Source: Allolobophora icterica
Lineage: Eukaryota; Annelida; Clitellata; Crassiclitellata; Lumbricidae
Length of the DNA: 64,000 nt
Direction: 5' to 3'
Assembly: GCA_963556255.1 (NCBI GenBank)
Contig: OY744608.1
Coordinates: 70,709,077-70,773,076 of the forward strand
The notes beneath the pieces were generated by a model, which was not told the DNA's origin, did not search any database, and saw only the letters and a program-made list of their open reading frames with translations. Shown here piece after piece: positions 38,330 through 50,744 of the stretch; the first letter of the stretch is position 1; each line of letters starts with the position of its first letter. The position numbers were made by a program, and so were the translations under genes.

Positions 38330-41300
38330 GGAGGGTATTTAGATTCTTGGAAAGGGAGGATGATGGAGGATGAATGGAAGAGGAAGAGGGAGGATAGGGT
38401 TCAGCAGTGAAACTTGAAAGTACTATGGGGTAAATGTAGGCTAATAAACGAAGCAGTTTACTTATAAACAATAACTCACACAGACGGAGGCAGACACAGG
38501 CAAACACAATGGTAGGCAAACATACATTTAGGCAGACATCTATAGGCAGACAGAGACATACGCAAGTAGACAGACAGACGGACAGACAGAGGCAGACTGA
38601 CAGATGTTTGTTAGGAGCTGGCCTTATCAGCCAGTGTTGAAATATCCGTGAAAGACATGACTGTAGTGTCGGCTGGTTGTATCAGCCGGGAAAAGACTTG
38701 CAATGGGTCCATGCCCCTCAACCCTTCCCATCAGTCGACTGATTCATTCAGATGTTTTTCATGAAGATATCCGATTCAGACGAGAAAAACCTACAGTAGT
38801 ACGTCTTGCACGTTCTCTATCTTTAAAAAAATTTCTAATTGGGTCAGTCAAGTGGAGAACTTGGAAAGCCAATGTGTCTCGGTTGTTAGTAAACTCTCCT
38901 TCAGAATAATTGACGGCTGATCTCTTGACGAGGTTTACAAACGCATTCGGTGGATAAGTCTATCTTTCTCTGACTGGATTTCTCCAAGAAATCATCGTTC
39001 CACTTAAAGTGATCATCGATTGGTGCATGGTTATGACGCATCAGAAGTTATTAGATTAGATTAGATTAGATATGATTAGATGTGATTATTGTACTTCTGG
39101 TGGATATGACGTGTTTTACGATGTACGTATTCTTATATGGGATGCACTTAACAGAGAAGATGTAAACGGAGTATACGAGATACGCAGACGGAATACTAGT
39201 GCAAGATTCTGTTTATGTATCCGTCTGTGGTCGAGGTTGTTATTAGAAGGACCGTTATTAGCTGGAATATGCTGAGGCAAGTCTGTGGGAGTTATGACTG
39301 GTCGGCTGTCGGCGCAGTTGTTGTTCTTATCTCGATGGCCATTTTCCAGGTGTCTTCCATCTGGCTCTCTTCATCCACGGGGAGGAGAGAAGAGGGGAAG
39401 AGTCGGTCCAGTAAAAGACCACACACCAGCAGACGATCCAAGCGCCGATCGTCTGGTCAAACACAACAACCAGTCCACTTATACTCTGCGAGCAGGCTCA
39501 TGTAGGGCTCATATGGGACCTCTGTTCCAATAAGGAACCTGTATAGAACCCACTTTGGTCCCACCTACAGGATATATATCGGGGTATTTATTATAGCGTC
39601 CATAAGAATCTCACATTGCCACTGAAACATGGTTATCTAAGAAGACGTAATTTAACTTGTATCTTCTGTCAGATCCACTCGTTTGAGCTGAAATTGTGAG
39701 TCGGTGTTGTACAGAATGTTGACTCTGAGATGCAGCTTCACAGTTTGAACCGACTTTGAGTGTGGGAGAATTGAAAATGGATCATGTTTTTTCATTTTCC
39801 GTTTTGAACATTGGTGGCTCCAGAAATGTGTAAGGGTTGGGCAAATGATCATGGAAATTCTTCACTTGGCCGATATACGTTGGATGTTTAAATTAACCAG
39901 CAAGGGAAAATTTTGACGGTCATTGTATCACCTTTCTGTTCTTTTCCTGGATATTTGATTGCCCTTCAAAAGTTGGTAAATGGTTAATTTAGTTTTTCCG
40001 ATTTTGAGCATGACCTTTCTAACTTTCAATTTACGTTTAAAAAAAACAGACAAGCATCACGTATACATAGACAGTCTGATTAAACTCTCTTGAAGAGACC
40101 CTAATGAAATGTGTTAATTGCAGTTGCAATTAAACCAGTTTGAGGGCAACTGAAATCCGATGCGGCCATTGGTACTCTGCCCCCATGGATCCGTCCTTAC
40201 CCTCGAATGCACTTTGCACCTGGAACGCGCTGCTGCCACCTTATAGACCGGAGAAGGCAGTCTACCACTTTATAGGCTGGAGAAGGGAGTCTGGAGTCAT
40301 AAAACGACCACGGAACAGACAATCCGTTGAACTGTGTCTGACGATTTGTAGCTGATAAAGCGAAGGAAGAGGCGTTGCTTCATGTCAACGATTGCCCTGG
40401 AACATGTTCTTTCCACAACATAAACCATACGATGATGCTACACCATCTCAACTGGAATTGCAATTAGGAATAACGACTGAAATGCGTCGACTGGCTGTGA
40501 GTCCGCTGAGCATGGGTATGTTCCGCGTCTGCCCCGAGCATTTACTCACTGTGTGCTGCGTGCAAACAAGGAACGCAGGGCGAGTGCTGTTAAGCCACTC
40601 AGTGTTCTCTCAGAGCACTCGGAACACCTAACTCCGTAGGAACTTGACATTTTCACTCAACTAACCAGTTACCGCGGTCATATTCGTCTGATTGCTACTT
40701 GTGCAGAGGTAGCAGCATCTCGTGCGTATATACACGACGGACTCTTGTTTCCTTCCGATGTCGTCCAATAAAACAGAGAACTGGGGGAAATGTCGTCGGT
40801 GGTGTGATTGGATCGGACTGGAGAGCTCCGTCGATTCCGACAGATTGCTTTGTGACATGATGACGATGACGATGACGACGATGGCGCTAAAAGCATCAAG
40901 TACATCGCGAGAGGTTTTCAGCTGCAGTGGGAATCAGGCGACTGAATGAAGCGACGACAATTAGCCGACCCTCCTCCTGGTCGCTGACTGATCGAGTGCG
41001 AACGGGGGTTAGAGCAGGGCAGGTGGGGGCAGTCATACACGGTGGGGTGGGAGAGGGCGCCTGCTCGGCAAAGACCTGATCACCGGGGTGCCGCAATTAT
41101 GACCCGTTCATTAGGTTTTCTAGAGCGGTGGCGTGCTGCCAGGTACGAGAGGGTGGCATGTGCCTACATGCGCTGCTGCTTTCATCGCAACACTGCTTCG
41201 CCGGTGACTGCCTCCGCTGCCACCACCGTGGACTTGGCATGTGCCTACGGTCCTTTGTGTCATTGTCTCGGCTGCTGCTGCTGCTGCTGGAGGGGGCCAC

Positions 41301-41810
41301 GTGAGCTGCCGGGCAAAGGCTATGCCGTCCACTAGCTACACCGATTGCCTCTGCTACCGTTATTTGCTTTTACGAAGGATGCTAGGTGTGCTGATGATGG
41401 GGATAATGATAGTTGCAAAAGCTGATGAGTAATTGTTACTAGGCGCAATTCTCTTCCTGTGTCTCTCTCTCTGTCTCTCCTTGTCTCTTTCTCAAGCGAA
41501 GTTGGTCTATCTGAGATCATTGGACTTCTGTGGCACTGCATGAGTCGGGGACAGAGGCTTTTCTGTTCAACAGAGGGCTCTTGCTGCTATCAAGCACTTA
41601 TCTCTTATGCTTACATTTAATCAGAATAAAATCACCTATATCCTCGATTGCAGTGCAGAGAACATCATTTAGAAACTTCCTCGTCATTAGAATCATTATT
41701 ATTAATTTTATAAATATATACATGCATAGGTATATAAATTGAAAATACGGCTTTAAACAGGATACAATTTATTTATGAATCGTAACTCACATGCATGACA
41801 GACATGCAGA
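38330..41810. other. Long stretch without a recognised gene
   Basis: Short open frames only. The frame at 38703-38909 (+) is fairly even in composition but unrecognised. 41040-41340 is GC-rich with a (CTG)n run at 41272-41290. No splice-bounded segment with convincing coding content was found. Confidence 0.3.
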
Positions 41811-41812
41811 GA

Positions 41813-42061
<249 letters not shown>

Positions 42062-42372
42062 AAAGATTGTCATTGTGTGAATCATCTTTATTACTAGATT
42101 TCCTCGTGTGTTCAATGCTGGATTCTACCTCAATACAGCCGAAATTCTTAAATAAACCTCAGTTAATGCCAAAGCTCGGTTGTCTCATTAGACTAGACGT
42201 GCCACCGATGCTGGTGCTGTCGTGAGTTGAAATCCTCTTTATCAGTAGACAACGACAGCGTTGTTGATGCAAAGATGATATCACGCAACAGTATTTCTCG
42301 ATCATCTCTGAGACAACCTTCTCTTAGTCATCGTCATTGTAACACAATGTAACAGTATATCAGAAGATATCA

Positions 42373-42498
42373 ATGAATACCGAGATACCATCGGGTGCCT
42401 TGTCCATGGACCTTATCAGTGCCTTCGCGCCTCTGGAGGAGGCCATGGAGGAGCAGCAGGCTGTGCCTATCGATGAGGTCATCATCTCCCAAATGTAA
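42373..42498 (+). other. Coding-like 41-codon island
   Basis: An ATG-initiated frame in otherwise AT-rich DNA reads as a coherent acidic peptide (contains LISAFAPLEEAMEEQQ) and stops at TAA. TATATCAG upstream at 42353-42360 could be a splice acceptor in the same frame. I do not recognise it. It may be a captured exon, a transposon fragment or chance. Confidence 0.25.
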
Positions 42499-42499
42499 C

Positions 42500-43335
42500 T
42501 AATAAATAACCTCCGAATTTTCATTCACTGACCGCATGCACCTCGGCTTTATTACAGAACGGAATTGGGATGAAACTGAAACGGAGAACTCATCATATCT
42601 GGCTAAATTAACACGAGCGGATTTGTGTAATGATAGGCGACTTACCACATGGATATATGATGACCAGCTGACCCTTGCAAACGCTTCGCCTTGTTATTAG
42701 TAATATTTATTAGTAATATTTGGACGTAGATGTTTGTTGGTATTGCGTTACGCCGTATGATAGAGAAACTGCTCTCGGGAGACTGTGGACGGTGGATCGT
42801 ATTCTGAAGTGGGAGTCCATGTTGTGAGATAGCTGTGATGGAATGGTGTTTGGAAATACGAGGCACAGTGGGTTGCGTCGGTTTCCAGCAGTGCAGTTAA
42901 GTGGAAAGGGTCTTTGGTGTCCTATAAATCAGGACGGTATAGCAAGAGGTCTTAGGGTGCGGTGGCCGCTCAATGCAAATTGAAACAACGGAGTGGAGCC
43001 TGTAGCCAAGATCAAAGCGTGCAAAAGTCTGGTTAGATGCAGAACAACAGGTTGGCGTCTACATCAAACGTCTTCTCATCTTGACGAAGCATGGCACGGA
43101 CTGTTCCTTGCCAAGTGTGTGCTCGGGTTGGTTTTTTGAAGCATGTGGGATTTTCAACAGTCTAGACTCTTTAGAAGGGGTAACCCTTTTACACTGTGCT
43201 TATAAAATGAAATGCAGAAAAAATATGTTGAACCTAGTAATGTACGTTAAGATTGTAATTTTCAGAGTATTTTGTAGTCATATTAATGCAGCTCAATACA
43301 GTGAGACGTTCTGCACCTTGGAGCCCAAACAGCCA
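42500..43335. other. Unassigned non-coding sequence
   Basis: A 74-codon frame on the - strand (42642-42866) is unrecognised. No repeats were seen. Confidence 0.3.
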
Positions 43336-43336
43336 T

Positions 43337-43661
43337 GCGTATATTGGGCCCAGAGTGGCCCACATGCATATTGGGCCCAGAGTGGCCCACATGCGTTTTG
43401 GGTCCAGAGTGGCCCACTTGCGTATTGGGCCCAGAGTGACCCACATGAGTTTTGGGTCCAGAGTGGCCCACTTGCGTATTGGGCCCAAAGTGGCTCACAT
43501 GCGTATTGGGCACAGAGTGACCCACATGCGTAATGGGCCCAGAGTGGCCCACTTGCGTATTGGGCCCAGAGTGACCCACATGCGTAATGGGCCCAGAGTG
43601 GCCCACATGCGTAATGGGCCAAGAGTGGCCCACATGCGTATTGGGTCCAGTGTGGCCTAAA
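43337..43661. repeat. 27-bp minisatellite, about 12 copies
   Basis: Unit GCGTATTGGGCCCAGAGTGG plus CCCACAT. Variants (GTATT or GTTTT, GGCCCA or GACCCA, ACAT or ACTT) partly alternate, hinting at a 54-bp higher-order unit. The length is a multiple of three and stop-free in several frames, so long frames on both strands are artefacts of the array. Confidence 0.95.
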
Positions 43662-43664
43662 TTG

Positions 43665-44652
43665 TGCTTAATTATTTTTGGGTTAAAAGTCCTGGGAGAA
43701 TGCGAGGCTCATATTCAATCTCACTGAGCATTGTTTATTTTCTGCATGAAAAGTGGAGTGCATGGTATCCGAGTCCAAAAAGTAGAGTTACGAGTATACT
43801 CTCGAAAATGCTTTCAACTCTAGTTTTCAGAGACTTTAAGCTTTCAACAATAGTCTTCGGAGACGTTAGTGTATTCCGTAGTGTCTTTTGTGGAGAGGTT
43901 GATGTATTAATGAGTGGCCTCTCATCGATTGGATGGTTTTGTGTGCAGGGGGAGGCATAAGACTGAGGCGTTGTTGACATTCAGAACTGGAGAGAAATTG
44001 GCTCTCGAAACGGAGCCATCAGAGTCAGCAGATTTAATCTCCGGACAACAAGAAGAGAAAGAGAATTCTCCCGTAATCATTGACAAACATTGATTGCATT
44101 TCATTCGAAATATTGACACTTTTATTAGATCCGATTCACCCATACCCTCTATACCCTAAGGCTTAACTCCCCGCTCACTCGCCCCCACCACACCCCACGC
44201 CTTGTGCCGATGAGAGGTTATTAAAAAAGCTATTTAAAGCATTGAGACGTATAAAGACGTTGTATAATTAAATCAAGTGCATGCGTACAACAACGGTCAT
44301 CGATCCGCATAAAGTTACAAGCCTTGCTAAATGATCTGACAGAGGTTTAAGTTAGCATGGGAGGATTTGAACCCAAAGCCAGAGCAGTTAAAGACGACAC
44401 TCTTATACCACTGCTGTTGGACTCCAGGGACGAGGTTAACTGCAGCCTACCATCTGCTTCTCAATGTATTTAATATCACCTCTGCCAATCCATCTGCGCC
44501 TGACTGGCACCTCTGTCACTCTATATGTCACTCTGTGTGTCACTCTGTCACTCTATATGTCACTCTGTCAGTGGCGGAAACTTGACACCTCTGAGTGCCA
44601 GGTATTACGTCATCATGTCACGGTACCCCCACCCTCACACCATACAACGGAG

Positions 44653-44695
<43 letters not shown>

Positions 44696-45060
44696 GCCTC
44701 TTTGGTGATTGTCGATGTGATTGGAAGGAGAATGGCTGCTGCAGCAGAGGTTTCATCCCAAGTGCCTCGTAAGTGGACGACGAGATTCCGTCGATCCTCC
44801 CTCCGAGTAAAATCGAATCTGGCGGTAATCGGATGAGACTTCTGTCGCAGGACACCGACGCCAAGATGGCATTACCGGAAATTGGTCAGACGACTCGAGA
44901 ACTGTTACGACGCTGCCATGGCAACGGATGCTGCTGCTGCTGCTGCTGAGTAGCCATCCATCGAGTCGTCCAGTGTGTGTCGCCACCTTTTACATTCGGG
45001 GACATGTTCAGTGTTTGCGAGGAAATATGAAGCGACATCTGACAGTAGACGGACCATAGT
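43665..45060. other. Unassigned, with ATCA repeat and SINE-like fragment
   Basis: Holds (ATCA)n at 44655-44694 and a CACTCTGTCACTCTATATGT array at 44515-44570. No gene recognised. Confidence 0.4.
44350..44426 (-). mobile_element. tRNA-like SINE head or tRNA pseudogene
   Basis: Read on the - strand: CAGTGGTATAAGAGTGTCGTC (A-box-like), then CTGGCTTTGGGTTCAAATCCTCC with a perfect B box GGTTCAAATCC. No cloverleaf was checked in full, and no tail was identified. Confidence 0.5.
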
Positions 45061-45065
45061 CATGC

Positions 45066-45130
45066 CCTGTCTGTCTCTGTCTGTCTCTGTCTCTGTCTGT
45101 CTGGCTGTCTCTCTCGCTCTCTGTTCTCTC
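45066..45130. repeat. GTCT repeat
   Basis: CTGTCTCTGTCTGTCT units. Confidence 0.9.
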
Positions 45131-45140
45131 TCCCTCGCTG

Positions 45141-45295
45141 CATTGTTATATGGAAGGCTGCATTGTTATATGGAAGGCTGCATTGTTATATGGAAGGCTG
45201 CATCGTTATATGGAAGGCTGCATCGTTATATGGAAGGCTGCATTGTTATATGGAAGGCTGCATTGTTATATGGAAGGCTGTATTGTTATATTGTT
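45141..45295. repeat. 20-bp minisatellite, about 7.5 copies
   Basis: Unit CATTGTTATATGGAAGGCTG; only C/T changes at one position between copies (CATTG or CATCG). Sixty bases give a 20-residue periodic frame, which is not a gene. Confidence 0.96.
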
Positions 45296-45475
45296 AGATG
45301 AAAGGCTGCATTGTGATGTGGAAGGCTGCATTGTTTAGAGGTTCTGGCAGACGAGTTATATAACTAACGACATACTTGTAAGAAAAGTTGCAACTGGTGC
45401 CTTAGACAGAGAGGTGATCAAAGGCGGTGTTGAAATGTTCAGATAATTAGGAACCAGATGACGAAACTAATTAAG

Positions 45476-46108
45476 ACAATACAACTGTATTTGGGCGGAA
45501 CGGAGGACGAACGAGGAAATCCTGCAAATGGTAGAAGAGCAAAGATCACTCATAAGAACTATACGCGGACGACAAAGGAAATGGATCGGGCACATCCTAA
45601 GGAGTGAGACACTGTTAAGAGACATCATGGAGGGAAGGATGGAGGGGAAAAAGACGCGAGGAAGACCGAGGACAATGCTGCTAGACTGGATGATGACAAA
45701 AGAAGAAGGATACAGTGGACTAAAGAGAAGAGCACAAGACAGAGAACGATGGCGTCATTGGTCATACGAACCTGCCGGTGAGCAGAGAACATAAAGAAGA
45801 AGAACTGTATTTGATAAATGACCCTCCTGCCAAAGTTCTGAAGTGTACACGCGACCATAGGACATAATTTAAACAACGCTGATTGTTTACCATATACTGG
45901 CATATAGTTTAGCTTCATCTAACTGGCATCAAAGGCCGTTGACGTCCATAGAAAACAAAATGTTTTTAACTGCTCTTACTGTTCCTGTGGCATAATGCTT
46001 AATGCCAAAATTACACGCAGTTATCGCATGAAATTGAGGCTCGAACTCTTACTCTTTGCGTTACAATTCGAACGCTCTAACGAATCGGCTACCGTTCCCC
46101 ACACTGGA
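45476..46108 (-). mobile_element. tRNA-derived SINE, family 1, interrupted by a LINE
   Basis: Read on the - strand from 46108: ACGGTAGCCGATTCGTTAGAGCG (A-box region), AGTTCGAGCCTC (B box), a body of about 200 bp, then GTGTACACTTCAGAACTTTG, GCAGGAGGGTCATTTATC and the terminus AAATACAGTTGTATTGT. Bases 45493-45812 are a LINE insertion plus its duplicated target. Head and tail both match the copy at 5568-5712. Confidence 0.75.
45493..45802 (+). mobile_element. 5'-truncated LINE, 310 bp, with 10-bp target duplication
   Basis: The frame from 45528 to 45794 has the C-terminal blocks [20 protein letters not shown] and [12 protein letters not shown], characteristic of an endonuclease/reverse-transcriptase type LINE. 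A stop and a short (AAG)n tail follow. The insertion is flanked by AACTGTATTT at 45483-45492 and 45803-45812, a direct target-site duplication. Removing one duplicate and the insert restores the SINE tail. Confidence 0.85.
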
Positions 46109-46109
46109 T

Positions 46110-48261
46110 AGACAGAGACTGAAGTAAATCTGATGTTTGTTACAGATGATCTGAAGTCTCTCTGTCAGAACAATGAAGCTTCGACAATCAGCGAAACCTG
46201 TGATCGGTGGCTGACGACTTGGATCTGGTTGTGTGGAGCGAAGGGGAATAGAAGAAGGCGATTGGTAGTACAATGGGAAGCAAAGGACATGGTGGAAGCG
46301 TGCAGCAGCTGCCACGTACCACTCCTCACATCAGTTCGACACACCACAGGTATACAAGTCCTTTTCAACACCTCATCACTTTACCAGTCCACAGGACTCC
46401 ACACCTGATGGTGTATACAATCGCTGCTCTAACCACTTATCACAATCGTTCAAGTTGGCTTCGCAATGAGTTTGCTGGGCAGCGACCGTCGACTTTTGCC
46501 TTGAGAATTAAACGGAGGCGCTATAGAAATTCCTATTGGATGATTATTTCTATTGTCTACAACAGCCATAGGTTGTCTTCATGCAACCTGTTTCATTGCC
46601 ATCCACTGCATGTCCATCCTTTGCTTAACAGTTTTGTTTGCCACGATCTTTTGACCATTTGAATCTGAGGCTTGAAATTGATTGATTGATTGGTTGATTG
46701 GTTGATTGACTGAATGATTGATTGGCTGACTGATTTAATGGTTGATTGATTGGCTGACTGATTTAATGGTTGATTGATTGGTTGATCGATACAGCGTGTC
46801 TTATTATAACGGCGCTAAAGAATCCAATATTAGATTGCAATTAAATTTAGTACTAATTAATTGTAATCGTGTCTATAGTTCACCTTATTTTCTGCAAACG
46901 AATAGGCCGACTCCTTTGAAATTGCATTCTGTGAATTTACATACTGCGGATTTGCATACTGTGGCTTTGCATTATTAGTTGGGCAGTGAGTATAGCGTGG
47001 CTTGGTTGTGGTCATTGGTCAGCCAGATGGTCAATTCTGATGAATGCAGGACGCAAGATTAGCAGCGATCTGTCTGTAGCCATCTTAATTAATCATGAAG
47101 TAGCCCTTTGTCCTTCCCCAATATGTTCCTTCCTCCCCAATATGTCCCTTCCTCCCCAATGTGTCCCTTCCTCCCAAATGTGTCCTCTGCAATGTGTCTC
47201 AGTCTCTCAGACAATTTGTGCCGACAGAACTTGCCGAGCTTTGTCTTGCATTGTGGCCTGCAGAGCAAAGGGAAAATGTCATTGGGTCTTTAATGAAACC
47301 AAGCGTTTCAGATTTCTAAAGTCTTTGGTTTCGAAACTATTACTTTGTTTGGGATTACGCATACGGGTAAGGCTTCGGGTTAAGTTTTTGACTATTTAGT
47401 GGGTTGAATTAAAGTTTGGACTGAGGTTGATACTCCATGCTGTGCAGTTTACCCATTCCCTAGGCGCTGACCCATTGCTTTCAAAGGGAGGTTTAATTAA
47501 GACAGGACAGTGGTCAGTTGGCATGTGGTGCCACTGGAATGATGACCACAGGGTGGACGAATGGTCAGTGCCGAGTCGTTGCTGCATTGCTCACCCTCTC
47601 TTGGGTCATTCCAAGGGGTGTGTCTATTCTGGCGGAAAATTCGGCGGCACTGGAAGAATTGCATTGGAAGTGAAGGAAAGAGAGGAAAGAGGAGGAAAGA
47701 GAGGAGCTGGAGTAGTGAGTTGTTGATGGAATGACCAGTCAGTTGTATAATCACTGATACGACGGATTCAGCAGATGATCGCCGCTTCTCTTTCAGAAGA
47801 GAGCAAGATAACAGCATCGGATGCAGCTATGCTCACAGTGGTATCACTGCTGACGATGATTATGTTGGTGGTGGTGGTGATGATGATGATGACGATGAAG
47901 ATGATGATGATGCAACAAAGAAGAAGAAGCAGATGATGACGGTGATGGTGGTGCTGCTGCTGATGATCTCGTCAGTCTAGAACCAGTATTGTCTTTGTCA
48001 GCATCATTATCGTCACTGCATTGTATTGTATTTCAAAACTTATAAACCGCCTGTATACCCAGTGCCCACCAGTCGTCTTACCCTCCGTCTCTGTCTGTCT
48101 GTCTCTGTCTGTCTCTGTGTCTGTCTGTCTGTCTGCCTGTCTGTCTGTCTGTCTCTCATTGTCTGTTCTACTCCATGAGCGCTGGTAGCTTCTAATATTG
48201 TCCTTTGACCGATAGAAACTCACTGACTGAGAAGATGATGATGGTGATCTTGATATTTCAG
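46110..48261. other. Unassigned, with several small repeats
   Basis: TTGATTGA/TTGGTTGA array at 46676-46785; about four 20-bp CCCAATATGTCCCTTCCTCC units at 47118-47198; GAT repeats at 47870-47965; GTCT repeats at 48095-48160. No exon with recognisable protein content. If the kinesin gene extends leftwards this would be intron. Confidence 0.4.
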
Positions 48262-48472
48262 ACTGGTCCGCCAGGGGCATCACCAGGCAGCAACGACCTT
48301 GACATCGGATCGGTTGCAGGGACCACTACCACCACCACAGGGTCCTGCTCCTCTTCCTCCTCCTTCGTCTGTCTCCGTCGCACTGTCCAACTTTCGAGAT
48401 GCTTCTTCATCACGTTCCCTCACTCCGCATCCGTTTGTTAACAACGCCAGCCTCAGGAAACCTCCTCACAAT
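48262..48472 (+). CDS. Probable upstream coding exon of the KIF26-like gene
   Basis: TTGATATTTCAG before 48262 and AAT followed by GTATGA at 48472 are plausible splice sites. In the frame starting at 48263 the 70 codons are open and Pro/Ser-rich, including LPPPQGPAPLPPPSS and SNFRDASSSRSLTPHPF. The exon starts with one leftover base and ends in phase 0, exactly what the next exon at 50371 needs. KIF26 proteins have a long disordered Ser/Pro-rich linker before the motor, which suits this composition. No residue-level family match was recognised, so the call rests on splice sites, phase and composition. Confidence 0.5.
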
Positions 48473-49479
48473 GTATGACTCACTCACCACCCACACAGAC
48501 CACTAGAAATCGCAATAACAATAATCACCTTAATAATAATAAATAACAACAATAATAAATAATAATAATTATAATATAATAAGAATGATAATACTAGCAA
48601 TCATAATTGTTGTCTCGAGATTTCCATAGCAGCCAAATGCCTCTCAGTAAAACGAAGTCGTGGGAAATAACTTATTTATAGGCGCCCAGTCAAAAGAAAA
48701 TCGGGAGGTTAGGCTATAGGAAGATGATAGGGTATAGGTGGTAAGGTCAAAATCTCTTTCGGGTCGAGATCCAGAGGGTCAGGCAGGCAGAAGGTTGGAG
48801 GGTTACGGAGGATAATGTTTAGATTTCAAGCCGGCAAGAGAGATAAGGGGAAGATGAGGAATCAGGGTTTGTGAAAAAGAAATGTTTTCAGTTTTTGAGT
48901 GAAAGACCTGCGGAGAGACGAGAAAGCATTATTGTAATAGTAATAACAATACTAATACTAATTGCTTTTGTGTCTGGAACGTGGTTTGGGCCTGAGGGGC
49001 TGGACATAGTTGCTCCTGCTGTTGCTATAGTTAGCTGTGGAGGTCTCGTGTAGTTTTCCTTCTGCGAGTACTTTCGCCTAATCGTAATCATGATCGAAGA
49101 CATAATGGACTGCGTGTGTTCAACGTTAAACCTGTGCTTGTCTTTTCTTTATTCCGAACGAAAGCCCAGAGGCTGGAATTTCCAGGGAGATGGGACTGAG
49201 TCGGGAGAGAGGGGGAGGGTGGGGGAGGCAGCCCAGTCGGGATAAACATGAAATTCGCCCAAAGCTAAAGAATGAAATCGAATCGGGAAGCGTTACCATG
49301 GCGATCATCGCTGGAGCAGGATTTCTAGTGGAAACAAAAGAGCGGAGGAAAGGGGTTAAATGGACGAGGAGGAGAAGCAGGAGGAGGAGGTGGAGGAAAA
49401 GGAGGAGGAGAGGGTTAGGAGGATGATACGAAGGAGGAGGAGGGTCGTTACTGTGGCTGTGATGATGATGATGACCTTA
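48473..49479. other. Intron, unremarkable
   Basis: Holds an AAT-rich stretch at 48530-48600 and a purine-rich GGA tract at 49362-49445. No gene seen. Confidence 0.45.
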
Positions 49480-49988
49480 TTGTACCTTATTGTCAACGAC
49501 GCAAGTTCTAGAATGTCCTACTATTAACCATGTATTAGTTAAGCTCTTAGTTAAGTCTTTAATAGCAACGTTATTAATTATTAGAAGTGTTTCTGTTCCC
49601 TTATTTTTTCTTTTCTGTGATCAATTATCATTGCTCGGTTATTTAATACTTCACAGTATTTCCTTATTCCAGCTTATTGAGCCATAACCACTCTTGTCTT
49701 TCTTCTTCTTCCCTTGGTTTCTTTACTGCCTCAGGTAGCGGCGGTCTCTGGTCAACCTTCAATAGGTATAACAAACAGAACACTCCATAGTAACTTAAGC
49801 CATTCAAGCTGGTCTCTAACTACCCTGCAATTACTTGTTGCAAGTAGGTGTCCCTACTAGCGGGATTATTTATCCCTTCTGGGCCTACCATTGTAGCCAT
49901 CTTGTTGTTCATCCTTTTGTAAAATTGATTGCATTGTACATTTATATGGTTGCAATAAAGAATTTTTGATTTGATTTGATTTGATGAC
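49480..49988 (+). mobile_element. LINE 3' UTR copy with TTGAT tail, sense
   Basis: From about 49855, CCCTACTAGCGGGATTATTT, then CTTCTGGGCCTACC and GGTTGCAATAAAGAATTTTT plus TGATT units reproduce the 3' end of the LINE at 1700-3188 in order. Upstream sequence to about 49480 is probably more of its UTR but is too diverged to align by eye. It lies in the intron before exon 50371, in the same orientation as the gene. Confidence 0.75.
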
Positions 49989-50370
49989 GATGATGATGAT
50001 GATGATGATGATACATGTATAATGGACTTTATATGATTACATTTGTCCGAATTACAAATACACCAATGATGTGGAATTATTTAAAGAATTTGTAAACAAT
50101 TGGACGAATAACCATGACACTAAAATAAAAATAAAGAGAAAATCAAGATAAATGATAGTAAGAGTTGTGATAATTTGTAGAGCAGAGCTGGACAGGTGTT
50201 CCGTTGCCTTTAGACGTCATTTCCAGCTAATAATGTTTGTCAGATGTCATTGTTGGCTGTGAGAGGGGGAGGAGGACGCGTTTTCTCCTCACTTCTGTGT
50301 TCTGAGAAAACAAGGAGGAGAAAGAGGAGCATTCAATGGTTTCTGATTTGTTCGTTTGTTTCTTTTCCAG

Positions 50371-50744
50371 CTGCCAGTGACTTCCGGTCAGTCAGGAGGT
50401 CACGTGGGACCGGTGCCGTCAGCGGGTGATGGTTATGGGAGACGCGCAGAGTACCAGTCTCTCGGACCAAGTGCCCTGACCTCAGCCACTTCGCTGGCAC
50501 CAGCTGGAAGACATCCTGCTCTGCCTCAACAGTTCTACCAGACTGGCACGGCAGGATTTTTCGGGACGAGGCTCGGATCCCATTCGAAAGGTGCTTCTTA
50601 TTACGGATCAGACGGAGGAGGGGGTGGAGGAGGTGGGGCTGGGGGTGGGGGGAGGTCGCAGATGGTTTCAACAACTCCTCTCAGTCCAGTCAGTACAGGC
50701 AGCAATGGATCCAATCCATCGGCTGCGGCTTCCTTCTTTGCACG
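50371..50744 (+). CDS. KIF26: KIF26-like exon: pre-motor linker
   Basis: Acceptor TCTTTTCCAG; donor CACG followed by GTAAGT. Encodes residues 1-124 and two bases of 125. Ser/Gly/Pro-rich, with a near-pure glycine run at 50609-50655, and ends SAAASFFAR, the block that precedes the lysine-rich segment in vertebrate KIF26. Phase 0 in, phase 2 out. No folded domain expected. Confidence 0.9.

Noticed and set aside
41042..41335. GC-rich frame with Cys runs as the missing KIF26 Cys-rich N-terminus
   Set aside because: The cysteines come from a CTG/TGC run, and the spacing does not match the family's paired CxxC arrangement.
43081..43660. Periodic Tyr-Trp-Ala-Gln-Ser-Gly-Pro-His protein
   Set aside because: It is the 27-bp minisatellite. 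Equal openness on both strands and lack of splice or start context argue against a gene.
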